Below, piece after piece: positions 1 through 9,014 of a stretch of DNA of 64,000 nucleotides. The notes below the pieces were generated by a model. The model searched no databases. It was given only the letters and a program-made list of their open reading frames with translations, and was not told the origin of the DNA. How positions within the stretch are numbered: position 1 is the stretch's first letter; each line of letters opens with the position of its first letter. The translations under genes and the position numbers were made by a program. Source of the stretch: Phycisphaeraceae bacterium (GTDB taxonomy: Bacteria; Planctomycetota; Phycisphaerae; Phycisphaerales; SM1A02); NCBI GenBank assembly GCA_019636755.1, contig JAHBWZ010000004.1, forward strand, positions 310,001 to 374,000, written 5' to 3'.

Positions 1-260
1 TGCGCCAGGATGCAGTGGCTGCGCGTCACCCGCGCCAGGTCCAGCAGGTTCCGGTTGTTCCATGCGGGCGAGACCGAACGGAACGTGGCGGGCTGGTGCG
101 AGAGGTCCGGGACGTACCACGTGATGCCGAAGCCGTCGCCGTTGAGCGGCTCCTCGCGCTCGCGGGCCTGGACGCTCTGCCGGATGAGCGAGTGCGATGG
201 TTCCAGCAGCAGCGACGAGACGGTGAGGGGCGGCCCCAGGTACAGCACGAATCGGCACAT
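1..260 (-). CDS. class II glutamine amidotransferase, N-terminal part (runs off the window)
   Basis: The minus strand reads from an ATG at 260 to the window edge without a stop, giving about 86 residues. The protein starts MCRFVLYLGPP, so Cys2 would be the N-terminal nucleophile after Met removal, as in Ntn-type class II glutamine amidotransferases (YafJ/EgtC-like). The following EREEPLNGDGFGITWYVP and SPAWNNRNLLDLARVT stretches are typical of this family. Such enzymes release ammonia from glutamine for an unknown acceptor. The remaining two thirds lie outside the window, so the subfamily cannot be fixed. It is downstream of, and on the same strand as, the broken M60 gene. Confidence 0.85.
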   Translation of the reverse strand, partial: MCRFVLYLGPPLTVSSLLLEPSHSLIRQSVQAREREEPLNGDGFGITWYVPDLSHQPATFRSVSPAWNNRNLLDLARVTRSHCILA

Positions 261-405
261 GGTCGGGCGGGCTCCGAGGTGGGGCGGGTTCACAGGAATC
301 GGCCGGGTCCCGGCCGTGGATGAGCGGCGCGCCCGGCCGGCACACGCCGCCGGTTGCGCCGGGACGGTCGTGCGTCCTCGGCAGGGGTCGGGTCCGGGAA
401 CCGTG

Positions 406-2287
406 TCACCGCATCGTCCGGGACGGCGCCACCCCGCACACCGTCTCCAGGATGTAGAGCGTGAAGAGGTTCACCGTGACCTCGACGGTCCCGTCGAAGG
501 TCCAGTCGCCGGACTGGTGGTTGTGTCCGATCTCGTGGTACGGGCCCCAGCCGTGATCGCCGAGGTCCGCCAGGTCCGTCATGAACGCCGCGGCGTCCAG
601 GTGCGTCATGATCGGATAGCCGCTGTGCATGTACCCGGCGGAGATCTGCCGGTCCGTGACGATGCGCTCCGGTCGCCGCCGCGCCCTGGGGATGGTCGCC
701 AGGTCCGCGGCCGCATCCATCACGCGCTGCCGGTGACGCATCAGGCGTGACGGCTCCGTGATGCGGCGCGTCGACGGCGCCTTCGATCTCCAGGACCAGC
801 GCGCCGCCGGAGGCCTGCCCCGGGACCTCGACGTAGAGCAGCCCGCCGAAGGGACTGGCGACCTGGAGTCTCTCGCCGGTCATCGGCCACGACTGCGTGA
901 TGCGCGGCACACGCTCCCACCGCTCCAGATGCCAGAGTTCGTCCGAGTGCGCACCGATCCGGAGGCTCAGACCGGTCGGCGCGCGTCCCTCGCGCACGTG
1001 CACGACGACCTGGTCGCCCGGCGCCGCGTAGAGCGCGGTCGACTGCCAGTCCGGGATAGCCGGATCAACGGCGACCATGCGGCGGACGCGCGGCGCGGCC
1101 GGCGGAACCTCACCGGGGAAGTCCCGCGCGGCGGCATGCGCGCGGATCCGCTCCGGCGGCAGCCGCTCCAGTTCGCCCACCGCGTAGGCGCCGAGCGCCC
1201 GCTCCAGCACCTGGTCGCGCTGCAGCGGCCGCGCCGCGGTGGGCACGATGTCCGCGCGGCGCTCGCGCAGGATCGCCTGAAGCCGCGGCCGGAGCACCGT
1301 GTCGACGGCGGGCAGCGCCGCGGCCGCGTGTTCCAGGGTGCGGCCCGCCTGGCGGGCACCGGCCCGTGAAAGCCCGGCGTGCGCCGCATCGCCGGCAGTC
1401 AGCAGGTCCAGCGCGTCGCCGCCGTGCAGGACCGGATCCACCGGATCCGGTGCACCCTCGCCGACCAGGAAGCGCTGCGCCCCCGTCGCGCCCGCATACC
1501 CGTCCGTGAACACCAGTCCGGCGGGCGCCAGGATCTCGTTGAGCGGATGATCCGGGACCGGCCGCCGATGGATCTGCGCCCAGCCCCACGGACAGGAGAA
1601 GCAGAGGAACCCGCCGCCCTGCTCCACGAACCGCCGGATGGCGGCACGTTCACGGGCATCGGGATCGGTCAGGCCGCAGACCAGGACATCCAGTCGACCG
1701 CCATCGAGCAGGTCTGCCAGCGCGCGCCGGTCCGTGATCACCATGGACGAGGCGCCCGTCTCCGGGACGAGTGGCGCGAGGTCGCTCGCCAGCAGCCCGA
1801 CGCGCCGCGTGGCGCCCGGCGCCGGTCCGGAGGCGCCTTCGCCGGCCCACCGGATGGCATTGGCGAGAAGACGCCCGGTGTCGAATCGCTGCGCCGCGTC
1901 CATGGTTCCGTAGTCGTGTGCGAAGGCGACGACACGACCGCGACCAAGCGCGCCGGCGCCGACGATCGGAAGGTGCGCCTCGCCGGCGCGCCCGACGACC
2001 ACCGGCAGCGCCCGCGCTCCCCAGACCGCCACGAACCCGACCACGCCGGGTTCACCGATGGCGGTCACGCCATCCGCCAGGGCGCGGTGAGCATTGCGGC
2101 GCCACTCCGCATCGACCGTGTCCGACACCGCCGGCGCCGCCGCGCAGACCGTCGCCGTACCCGTGACCGCAGCCATGAACGCAGCCATGAACGCGGCCAT
2201 GAACGCGGCCGGACACGCGACCGCCACACGCCGGCGGAGGCAGGTCGGATGTCGCTGGTGCGCGGGCGGGGACGCGTGGGACGGCAT
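406..2287 (-). pseudogene. M60-type metallopeptidase (enhancin/gingipain-like), broken by an internal deletion/frameshift
   Basis: The chosen start at 2287 gives a signal-peptide-like N-terminus and lies 11 bases after a TAGACT hexamer. The first frame runs from 2287 to about 765 and ends in a beta-rich region (LLYVEVPGQASGGALVLEIEG). The catalytic part lies in another frame, about 770-406, and contains GWGPYHEIGHNHQS, the HExxH zinc motif of peptidase M60, followed by a Glu-rich helix. Relative to the family as I know it, roughly 40 residues between EGAVDAP and the RRITEPSRL segment are absent and the frame changes there. The C-terminus is also short, stopping soon after the HExxH helix. As sequenced the gene cannot make an active peptidase; it is a true pseudogene or an assembly error. 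Confidence 0.75.
2169..2204 (-). repeat. three 12-bp direct repeats inside the M60 signal peptide
   Basis: Three tandem 12-base units (gcagccatgaac and variants) encode a repeated AAFM motif in the hydrophobic core of the signal peptide. Twelve is a multiple of three, so copy-number change would lengthen or shorten the hydrophobic core without changing the frame. Confidence 0.85.
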
Positions 2288-2298
2288 CACGGCCGCGC

Positions 2299-2304
2299 AG
2301 TCTA
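2299..2304 (-). promoter_or_regulatory. putative -10 element of the M60 gene
   Basis: The minus strand reads TAGACT, then 11 bases, then the ATG at 2287. The same arrangement recurs before several genes in this window (see findings), which implies a leaderless or near-leaderless transcript. No clear -35 box is seen. Confidence 0.45.
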
Positions 2305-2319
2305 CCGTGCGGTCTGCCG

Positions 2320-3015
2320 TCACTCCGTCGAGAGACCGACGATCGAACCGAGCGAGTGCAGCCCGAGCGGCTCCTTCGTGAAGAACGGCTCCGCGGCATG
2401 CGTCCCGATGCGGCTGCCGAAGTACCGGTTCGCCGCCTCCAGCCACTCGACCACCGCCCGGTTCCGCTCCGGAAGGACGAACTGCGTCCGGTACGCGATG
2501 ATCGCATCGCGCTTCGCCTGTTCGTGACCGGTGATGTCGATCAGGAAGGACGGATCTGCCACCCAGCGCAGGTGCGTGCAGTAGTAGTAGAACAGCCAGC
2601 GCGGATAGATGGGATCGCCCGGGAGGTCGATCTTCGTCAGTTTCGCGTCGAATCGTGCGTCCTCGACGATGCGCGTGGTGGCGAGGTGGTCCGGATGCGC
2701 ATCCTGGAAGTACGGCGTGAAGATGACATCCGCGCGGAACGTCCGGATGACGCCGGCCACGCGATGGCGCGCGTCGATCGAGTGCTCCAGTCGGCGGTTC
2801 GGAAGGTCCAGGAGCCGGCGCTCCGCGCCCAGGATCCGCGCCGCCTCGGCCGCCTCGCGGGCGCGGGTCTCCGGGTCCCCGAACGGCGTGGGTTCGCCGT
2901 TCGTCATGTCCAGCAGGAGGACGTGGTGTCCCTGCGCGACCAGCCGGGCGATCGTCCCGCCCATGCCGAGTTCCTGGTCATCCGGATGCGGGCCGACGAC
3001 AAGGATGCGTGCCAT
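2320..3015 (-). CDS. PIG-L family N-acetylglucosaminyl deacetylase (BshB1-like)
   Basis: This 231-residue protein begins MARILVVGPHPDDQELGMGG, the PHPDDxE zinc motif of the PIG-L/LmbE superfamily, and carries the second ligand motif DAHPDHLAT in the middle. These enzymes remove acetyl groups from N-acetylglucosamine conjugates; the length and the motif spacing resemble BshB1 of bacillithiol biosynthesis, but planctomycete homologues are not all bacillithiol enzymes. The start at 3015 has a GGAGG ribosome-binding site just upstream. No signal peptide is seen, so a cytoplasmic location is likely. It is followed upstream, on the same strand, by the metallophosphatase gene (23-base gap). Confidence 0.85.
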   Translation of the reverse strand: MARILVVGPHPDDQELGMGGTIARLVAQGHHVLLLDMTNGEPTPFGDPETRAREAAEAARILGAERRLLDLPNRRLEHSIDARHRVAGVIRTFRADVIFTPYFQDAHPDHLATTRIVEDARFDAKLTKIDLPGDPIYPRWLFYYYCTHLRWVADPSFLIDITGHEQAKRDAIIAYRTQFVLPERNRAVVEWLEAANRYFGSRIGTHAAEPFFTKEPLGLHSLGSIVGLSTE

Positions 3016-3038
3016 GCGAGTGCCTCCATCCGCCCGCG

Positions 3039-4403
3039 TCAGCGCGCGCCCGCCGGTCCTTCCGGCGCGCCGCCGTCCGACTCCGGTCGCGTCCGCGGCT
3101 GCGCCGCGCGGACGTCGTCGAAGACGGTGCCCGATGCATCGATCGCCTGCACATGCATGCTCCCGGCCGGATCGAGCGTCACCAGCAGCAGATGCCGGCG
3201 CGGTTCGGCGTGCGCCAGGTACCACGCCTCGCCCGGCGCGGGCACCGTCCGTGTCCCGACGCCCCAGGCGCCGTCGCCCAGGTACAGGATGCCGTTGTCA
3301 TCGTCCCGTGCGTTCCGGCGGATCCGGTGTGTCCGCTTGTAGGTGTGGTGATCGTGCTCGAACACCGCCGTGAGTCCGTATCGCTCGAAGATCGGAAGCC
3401 AGTGTTCCCGGATCCGCGTCGGCACGGCACCGTCGCTCGGCAGCAACCCGTCCGGCGCCTTCGTCGTCCCCCAGGCCGGGACGTGATAGCAGGCGAACAG
3501 GAAGCGCTGCCCGGTCCGGCGCGCCATCGCGTCGGCCAGCCACGCCGCCTGCGCCCCGTCCACGGGCTGCGTGTGGTCGGAGTCGAGCACGACGAAGGAG
3601 AGGTAGTCGCCCACGTCCACCGCGAAGTTCGTCGATCCGCCCGGAAGGTCGAAGAGTCCGGCGAAGTACGGGGCATCCTCGGCCAGGCGGCCCCCATACC
3701 CGCCCGCGACCTCGTGATTGCCGACGGCGACGATCATCGGGATGAGCAGGCCCTCCGGCGTCCGCGCGTGGCGGGTCCATGACTGGAGCCAGTCGATCCA
3801 GCGCGACGCGCGGGCACCGTCGTCGTAGGCCAGGTCGCCTCCCAGCAGTGCGAACGCGGGATCGAGCGCGCCGGCCCGACGGTTCATTGCGTCCACCCAC
3901 TCGCGGCGGTGCATCATGTCGCCGCCCGCGACGAAGCGCAGCGGCGCGTCGAGCGCTGCGGGCAGCGTGCGGAACCGCAGCGCGCCGCGGGGGGCCGGCT
4001 CGACCGGCGGCGCCGCGGCGATGACGAGGTGGTACGTCTCCCCCGGCACGAGCCCGCGCAGATCCGCCTTGCGCCGGATCATCGTGGACGGCCGCACGCG
4101 GTGCACCGTTGCCTCCGCGGAGCGCCACGCCGGCGGTCCCCCGTCCGCGGGTTGCGGCGCCGAGGCCGCGCGGAACCAGACGGTCGCGGGGCCCTCGTCG
4201 AAGAGATCGACCCAGTTGACCTGCACGGTCGTCGTCGGATCGTCCGGCCAGAGCAGGTAGACGCCGATCGGGTCATGGCTGGCCGGCGCGACCTGCGCGA
4301 ACAGCTGCGCCAGGATGATGGTGAACAGCCGCGTGCCCAGCCGGGCACAGCCCGCGTGTCGTCTGTCGACGCCGTTCCCTCGGGGCCCGTCCTGTGATCG
4401 CAT
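3039..4403 (-). CDS. exported purple-acid-phosphatase-like metallophosphoesterase
   Basis: The 454-residue protein has an N-terminal export signal (hydrophobic stretch LFTIILAQLFAQVAPA), a fibronectin-like domain with PGETYHLVIAA, then a calcineurin-type phosphoesterase domain. The five metal motifs are visible in order: GGDMMH, LGGDLAYDD, VGNHEVAGG, CYHVPAWG and FEHDHHTYKRT. The order and the GNHE core match purple acid phosphatases and related phosphodiesterases; the last motif has Glu where Gly is usual (EHDHH). It probably hydrolyses phosphate esters in the periplasm or outside. The start at 4403 lies nine bases after a TACGAT hexamer. Confidence 0.8.
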   Translation of the reverse strand: MRSQDGPRGNGVDRRHAGCARLGTRLFTIILAQLFAQVAPASHDPIGVYLLWPDDPTTTVQVNWVDLFDEGPATVWFRAASAPQPADGGPPAWRSAEATVHRVRPSTMIRRKADLRGLVPGETYHLVIAAAPPVEPAPRGALRFRTLPAALDAPLRFVAGGDMMHRREWVDAMNRRAGALDPAFALLGGDLAYDDGARASRWIDWLQSWTRHARTPEGLLIPMIVAVGNHEVAGGYGGRLAEDAPYFAGLFDLPGGSTNFAVDVGDYLSFVVLDSDHTQPVDGAQAAWLADAMARRTGQRFLFACYHVPAWGTTKAPDGLLPSDGAVPTRIREHWLPIFERYGLTAVFEHDHHTYKRTHRIRRNARDDDNGILYLGDGAWGVGTRTVPAPGEAWYLAHAEPRRHLLLVTLDPAGSMHVQAIDASGTVFDDVRAAQPRTRPESDGGAPEGPAGAR

Positions 4404-4412
4404 CACGCGGCG

Positions 4413-4418
4413 ATCGTA
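4413..4418 (-). promoter_or_regulatory. putative -10 element of the metallophosphoesterase gene
   Basis: TACGAT on the minus strand is followed by nine bases and the ATG at 4403, the short-leader layout seen at other genes here. No clear -35 box is visible. Confidence 0.4.
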
Positions 4419-4504
4419 CCGACGTCTCCCCGGCCCTGCATGACACTTCGCGACCTTCGGCGTGCGGTGCGCGGGGGACAGGCCTCGAGAGCGCCCGTTC
4501 CCGA

Positions 4505-5626
4505 TCAGGGCCGCCAGGCGACGGGCACTTCCGCCACGACGTTCCCATGTGCATCCAGCACCTCGACGCGATCCGCACCCGCCCGGGCGTCGACCAGCGC
4601 GGGGTCGACCCGCACCCTGAGCGTCCAGCGACCCGCGTCCATGGCGTTCGGCGTGAGTTCTGCCGCGAGTCCCGCTGTGCGCCCGACGCACTCGGCCCGG
4701 AGCGGCCCTCCACCGGCGGCGTCATGAATCTCGATGTGCGCGATTCGACTGACCGGTGCGGCTGCATCCGCTGCATCCAGACGGAGCATCGCACCGGCGG
4801 GGACCGCGTATCCGCGCGGCACGACGCGCAGGGAAACCGGGATCACGACGGTGTGATCCATGTCGTCGCTTCGCGCATCACCGGCGATCAGGACCTGGAT
4901 CGTACCGACGTAGACACCCGGTCGAGACGGATGCCGGGCGTCCATCGTGATCCAGACGGCACCCTCGTCGTCCGGTTCTGTATTGAATGTCGGCTCGATC
5001 GGGAGGTCCAGCGGTGTGATTCCGACAAGGCGCAGGTCACCGCCGCCGAAGCGCCAGATCCGCACGCGACGGGAGAACGGCTCACCCGCACCACCGGTGA
5101 TGTCATCCAGCGACATCGGCCGGACCCAGAAGTCCAGTGCCGGCACGAGCGCCAGCCCGAGTTCAATGAGGTGCCCGTCCTCGGACGCATCCTCGAAGTC
5201 CGGCTGACTCCCCGGGCGCCCGGCCCAGAACAGCGCCCGGTGCTGCTGGACGCCGGCCACGGGTGGCGCGAACATCGCCAGCGAGATCGTCGTCCGGGCG
5301 CGGGCGCCCAGTTGCGCCGATCCGTCGGGCAGGGTGACGTCGAGACACGGACAGGTCTTCCTGAGCAGACGGAGTTCCACCACCTCATCGGTCTCGTTCA
5401 CCAGGACGAAATCCGCCACCGAATGTTCATGGACAGGGACCGTGCCCTTCGAGACGTGGGTGGGGCCTGCGACGCGCACATGCGGTCGCAGGCTGACCTG
5501 GTGATGCGAGCGGACATCCTCGGCCGCACCCGGCGCCGCCTGCCCTGTGCATCCGCCCAGGCTCGCCAGGACGTACAGTCCGAGCGCGAGTGCATGGTGA
5601 CGCCATCCGCCGGGTCGGAGCCTCAT
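4505..5626 (-). CDS. lipoprotein with DUF1573-like domain
   Basis: The 373-residue product starts with a basic stretch and hydrophobic run ending in LASLGGC, a lipobox, so it should be lipid-anchored. The segment after residue 60 (VADFVLVNETDEVVELRLLRKTCPCLDV) is the Ig-like fold and CxC motif found in DUF1573 proteins, which are abundant in planctomycetes. The rest is a further beta-rich domain ending with VEVPVAWRP. No enzymatic motif is visible. Its start overlaps the stop of the upstream gene by four bases (5623-5626), so the two are translationally coupled and probably act on the same outer-surface process. Confidence 0.65.
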   Translation of the reverse strand: MRLRPGGWRHHALALGLYVLASLGGCTGQAAPGAAEDVRSHHQVSLRPHVRVAGPTHVSKGTVPVHEHSVADFVLVNETDEVVELRLLRKTCPCLDVTLPDGSAQLGARARTTISLAMFAPPVAGVQQHRALFWAGRPGSQPDFEDASEDGHLIELGLALVPALDFWVRPMSLDDITGGAGEPFSRRVRIWRFGGGDLRLVGITPLDLPIEPTFNTEPDDEGAVWITMDARHPSRPGVYVGTIQVLIAGDARSDDMDHTVVIPVSLRVVPRGYAVPAGAMLRLDAADAAAPVSRIAHIEIHDAAGGGPLRAECVGRTAGLAAELTPNAMDAGRWTLRVRVDPALVDARAGADRVEVLDAHGNVVAEVPVAWRP

Positions 5627-6843
5627 GGATGATCCCCTGCTGCGCGATCCCCCTGGAGGGCAGGATCACCGGGCTCGCCGACGGTGTATCGGATGTCGCG
5701 CGCCTCGTCAGCGATGAGCGCTCCGGGCGGGAACTCGATCCTGAATCGCTCCACCGGAAGCCGCTGGTTGACGGAGCGGATGGCCGTCACCTCGATGTAC
5801 CGTTCGTCCTCGTCGATCTGCGTGAACGGCACACCACCCGGCCCCATGATCTCCCGCGTCAAGGCGCGCATCCTTGCCGTCAACGCCGCCCTGGCCATCG
5901 CCGCCTCCGCAGTCACAGGGTCCACGTGAGATGGCGGGGGGGGCAGGTCATCCAGGTGTCGCTGGAGCGCCGCCAGCCGATCGCGCACTGCCGGCGTGAG
6001 GAGTTCCTCTGCCGCCTCGATGAAGAGGAGTCGATCGCCACCGGTCGGGATGGCGATCCCGTCGTGTACTTCGAATCTGTCTGTCCGGTCGATCACCTGC
6101 GGCTGCCCGGTCAGCGGGTCGTACGAGAAGATCGAGATCAGGCGCGGCGGGGCGTCGACGTCCACGGTGACTCTCAGAAGGCCCCAGTTATGCCATTGGC
6201 TCCAGGTCCTCCCCTCGATCACCGCGGTCATGCGCCCATTCCCATCATCCGTGACATCGTGAATGATCGGGGCCCGGCGGATGACCTCCGCCAGAGAGAC
6301 CTGGTTCAACGCTTTGCGCCTGCCGAGCAGGTGCTCGAGGCTCGGCCATGCCAGGAACTCCTCCGTGTGGCGCCGGACATTCCCGCTGGGCGGCTGGTTC
6401 AACTCGCTCATGGCGCGCATGAATTCGCCGTCATACGCATACCAGACCGGGTGCATGAAGAGATCATCGGTCCCGGGCTGCCGAATGCCATGCCGGCCGC
6501 GCAGCAGCCACCGGCCGTGCTCGTCGAACGCCATCTCGTCCGCATCGGTCAGCACGCGCGTGGGCTTGCCATGCCGCCGACCCCAGCACCGCTGCGACCA
6601 CTCCAGCGTTCGAATGGAGCGATCCTGCATCTCGATCGCGGCTGCCACGACTTCTGCGCGGCGCCGCAGGTCCGCCACCACCTCGGGATCGGTCGGAGGC
6701 GGCCCGCCGAACCACGGCGTGATGGATGCCAGTTCGGTCGGCGGCGGCATGACGCCGGCAGCGTCAACCGACTGCGCGAGCGATGGACGCAGCGGATGCA
6801 GCGCGAGCAGCAGCAGGCACGGCGCGATCCGGATGGCACGCAT
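5623..6843 (-). CDS. exported protein of unknown function
   Basis: The 406-residue protein has a clear signal peptide (APCLLLLALHPLRPSLAQS, cleavage after the AQ region). The mature part contains a region with many Arg, Trp and His residues (residues 60-120) and strands such as RMTAVIEGRTWSQWHNWG and RLISIFSYDPLTGQPQVIDRTD, which look like a LolA-like or outer-membrane lipoprotein-sorting type beta-sheet, but I cannot assign it. The start has GGAGATCG upstream at a suitable distance. It is cotranscribed with the DUF1573 lipoprotein downstream (four-base overlap) and lies 54 bases after the cysteine-rich protein gene. Confidence 0.6.
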   Translation of the reverse strand: MRAIRIAPCLLLLALHPLRPSLAQSVDAAGVMPPPTELASITPWFGGPPPTDPEVVADLRRRAEVVAAAIEMQDRSIRTLEWSQRCWGRRHGKPTRVLTDADEMAFDEHGRWLLRGRHGIRQPGTDDLFMHPVWYAYDGEFMRAMSELNQPPSGNVRRHTEEFLAWPSLEHLLGRRKALNQVSLAEVIRRAPIIHDVTDDGNGRMTAVIEGRTWSQWHNWGLLRVTVDVDAPPRLISIFSYDPLTGQPQVIDRTDRFEVHDGIAIPTGGDRLLFIEAAEELLTPAVRDRLAALQRHLDDLPPPPSHVDPVTAEAAMARAALTARMRALTREIMGPGGVPFTQIDEDERYIEVTAIRSVNQRLPVERFRIEFPPGALIADEARDIRYTVGEPGDPALQGDRAAGDHP

Positions 6844-6897
6844 GAATCGATCTCCGTGGTGGCTGGCCGGGTCCTGCAGGGACGGCGCGGACCCGGG

Positions 6898-7458
6898 TCA
6901 GATGCACTGATGCACCATGCAGATATTGGACGTCACGACCGTGTCGCCGCTGACGCAATAGCAGCCGTTTGGCGTCCAGAACTGACCGGGTGGCGGGCCA
7001 GCCATCCATCCGCAGCCATTGATCCGCCGAGAGATGGTTCCGCAGTTGATCTGCGGGAGTATCGTCGTGCTGACAACGTTGCAGGTGGAAGTCCCATCGT
7101 AAATGCAGAAGTCACCACCTGATCCTGTCGGGTTGCCCGTACACCATTCACATGTTCCTGAGCACTGCGTCCCGTTGGACGCCAGCTTGCACCCCTTGTA
7201 GTTCCCGTTCCCGTCGCGGATGTACCCGGGCGGGCAGCTGCTTGCGTGCGCGCACCTGAATCCGGGCCAGGATCCGATCACGACCGTCGACGCGGAGGCA
7301 TCTTCGTTCTCCCCAACCACCATGTGCGCCCAGGGAGATCCATCCGGCGGGACATCGCGATCGCCCGCAGCGCCGGCACCGACGATCGCACCAAGGGCGG
7401 CCAGCGCCAGGACCATCATCGTGCGTCCGATCCGACGGGTATGCGTGCATGCGTGCAT
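6898..7458 (-). CDS. small secreted cysteine-rich protein
   Basis: From the ATG at 7458 this gives 186 residues: a basic start, a hydrophobic signal segment (VLALAALGAIVGAGA) and a mature part with about 16 cysteines in CxxC and CxC pairs, such as SGTCEWCTGN, NGCYCVSGD and SNICMVHQC. Disulphide-rich secreted proteins of this kind are known from planctomycetes but have no assigned role. A second possible start is the MM pair at 7419. The start region is an octamer repeat that carries ATGs in several frames behind one ribosome-binding site (aggag), so the frame used may vary. Confidence 0.6.
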   Translation of the reverse strand: MHACTHTRRIGRTMMVLALAALGAIVGAGAAGDRDVPPDGSPWAHMVVGENEDASASTVVIGSWPGFRCAHASSCPPGYIRDGNGNYKGCKLASNGTQCSGTCEWCTGNPTGSGGDFCIYDGTSTCNVVSTTILPQINCGTISRRINGCGWMAGPPPGQFWTPNGCYCVSGDTVVTSNICMVHQCI

Positions 7459-7472
7459 GCGTGCATGCGTGC
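7441..7472. repeat. four perfect octamer repeats at the start codon of the cysteine-rich protein
   Basis: The unit atgcgtgc occurs four times head to tail. On the minus strand this gives ATG codons eight bases apart, of which only one (7458) opens the long frame; the ATG at 7466 runs to a stop after about 15 codons. Gain or loss of one unit would shift which ATG lies at the right distance from the ribosome-binding site. Confidence 0.9.
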
Positions 7473-7498
7473 GCTCCTGATTTCTGAGTTCCCTGGGT

Positions 7499-7521
7499 CC
7501 CGGGCCGAACATCAGCCCGGG
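7499..7521 (-). terminator. GC hairpin after the amidohydrolase operon
   Basis: CCCGGGC at 7499-7505 pairs with GCCCGGG at 7515-7521 around a nine-base loop. It lies between the last amidohydrolase gene and the cysteine-rich protein gene. There is no T-run, so it is a possible but unproven terminator. Confidence 0.35.
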
Positions 7522-7571
7522 GGCATGTTCGAGCGGCATCGTACCAGAGTCAAAGGCGGCGTCAAGTGCCC

Positions 7572-9014
7572 TCACCACGGCATGCCGAGCCGGCGCGGCC
7601 AGTGGTCCGCGGGCGGCGGGGCATCCCAGTCGCCGTCGGGGCGGATGTGGTCGAAGATGCCCTCGGCCTGCTTGTCGTAGGCGACGCGACCGTTCACGAT
7701 CGTCCACCTGGCGTGCGTGGCGTAGTGCAGGATGTCGCCGTCGGCGACGATCAGGTCCGCGTCCTTGCCGACCTCGATCGAGCCGACGCGGTCTTCGATT
7801 CCGAGGATCCGCGCCGCGTCCAGCGTGATCGCGCGCAGCGCCGCGTCGTTCGACAGGCCGCCGCGCACACCGAACGCCGCCTCCAGCCGCAGGTGCAGCA
7901 GGTCGCGTCCGCCCAGCCCGCCGAAACTGACGCCCGTCTGCGACGGGATGATCGCCACCGGCACGCCGGTCCGGTGGAGGATGGCGGCGTTCTCGATGTT
8001 CGACCCGTTCTCCCGGTTCAGCCGGTCGTCCGCATCCTGCCGCGCGCGCGGCGTCACGATGACGCCCACGCGGGCGCGGGACAGTTCCGGCGCGACGATC
8101 CACCCCTCCGTCGCGCCGACGACCACCGCGCGGATGCCGTACTGCTCCACGAAGTCGACCACCTGGAGAAGATCGTGCACGCGGTCCGCGGTGAAGACCG
8201 CCACCGCCTCGCCCCGGAGGAGCGCGCGGTACCGGGCAAGATCACCGCGGATCCACGCCTCGTCCGGCTTCTTCGCGTCCGGTTCATCCCGGCGACGGCG
8301 CTCCCACGCCTCGACCTCCTGCTGGTGCCGGCGCAGTCGATCGAAGTTCTCGCGCAGCCGGCGCCGTCCCTGCGGATCCCGCGTGCCGTAGGCGAGCGGA
8401 ACATGCAGGTCCTTGCGCACCACCATGTCGTCGATGGAGCGGTACGCCACCTTGTACGCACCGCTGCCGGAGAAGACTGTCGTGACGCCGCCCGCGAGCG
8501 CGGTCACCGCGGCCAGCGAGAAGGCATCGGTCGTCTCCTCGGGCGGATCGGCGCCCACGAGACCGCTGCTGCGCACGGCGACCAGGCCCGGATAGACGCG
8601 GTGTCCGGTCGCGTCGATCACCTCGGCGCCTTCCGGGATCTCCAGGCCGCGTCCGATCGCCGCGATGCGCGTGCCGCGGCAGAGGATCGTGACGTCACGC
8701 AGCACCGGTCCGGAGACGGTGTGCACGGTGCCGCCGCGGATGGCGAGCCAGCGCTCGGCGGCGTCGTCCGCGGCGGCGGTCGGCGCGGCCTCCTCGGTGG
8801 CAGGCGGCGCGGCACCGGCGTCGTCCTGCCACGGCGCCGCCCCGGCGCGCCCGGCCCCGCATGTGAGCATCACCGCACACAGCAGCAGGAGGGCCGCCAT
8901 CGGATGGCGCCCGCCGATGGCCGGCATCACCCGGATCGGACCCGTCGCGCCCGCACGCGCCGATGGCACCGTCGGCGAAGGCGCCCGGCGGACTTCAGCA
9001 TCACGCATGATCAT
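7572..9014 (-). CDS. exported amidohydrolase-fold protein with degenerate metal site (operon gene 8)
   Basis: The 480-residue product has an Ala/Arg-rich N-terminus with a hydrophobic export segment (MAALLLLCAVMLTCGAG). It then follows the amidohydrolase superfamily: small beta-sandwich strands (GGTVHTVSGPVLRDVTILC), the barrel, and the terminal LGIEDRVGSIEVGKDADLIV signature. At the position of the metal-binding HxH after PG, it reads YPGLVAVRSSGL, so both histidines are missing, and the usual NTD/SDSP aspartate near the end is replaced by SQTGVSF. It is therefore likely catalytically inactive or uses other residues. It overlaps the preceding gene by four bases (ATGA). Confidence 0.75.
   Translation of the reverse strand: MIMRDAEVRRAPSPTVPSARAGATGPIRVMPAIGGRHPMAALLLLCAVMLTCGAGRAGAAPWQDDAGAAPPATEEAAPTAAADDAAERWLAIRGGTVHTVSGPVLRDVTILCRGTRIAAIGRGLEIPEGAEVIDATGHRVYPGLVAVRSSGLVGADPPEETTDAFSLAAVTALAGGVTTVFSGSGAYKVAYRSIDDMVVRKDLHVPLAYGTRDPQGRRRLRENFDRLRRHQQEVEAWERRRRDEPDAKKPDEAWIRGDLARYRALLRGEAVAVFTADRVHDLLQVVDFVEQYGIRAVVVGATEGWIVAPELSRARVGVIVTPRARQDADDRLNRENGSNIENAAILHRTGVPVAIIPSQTGVSFGGLGGRDLLHLRLEAAFGVRGGLSNDAALRAITLDAARILGIEDRVGSIEVGKDADLIVADGDILHYATHARWTIVNGRVAYDKQAEGIFDHIRPDGDWDAPPPADHWPRRLGMPW

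Noticed and set aside
10-750. Plus-strand open frame at the left edge
   Set aside because: It is antisense to the glutamine amidotransferase and M60 frames, both of which show clear family motifs.
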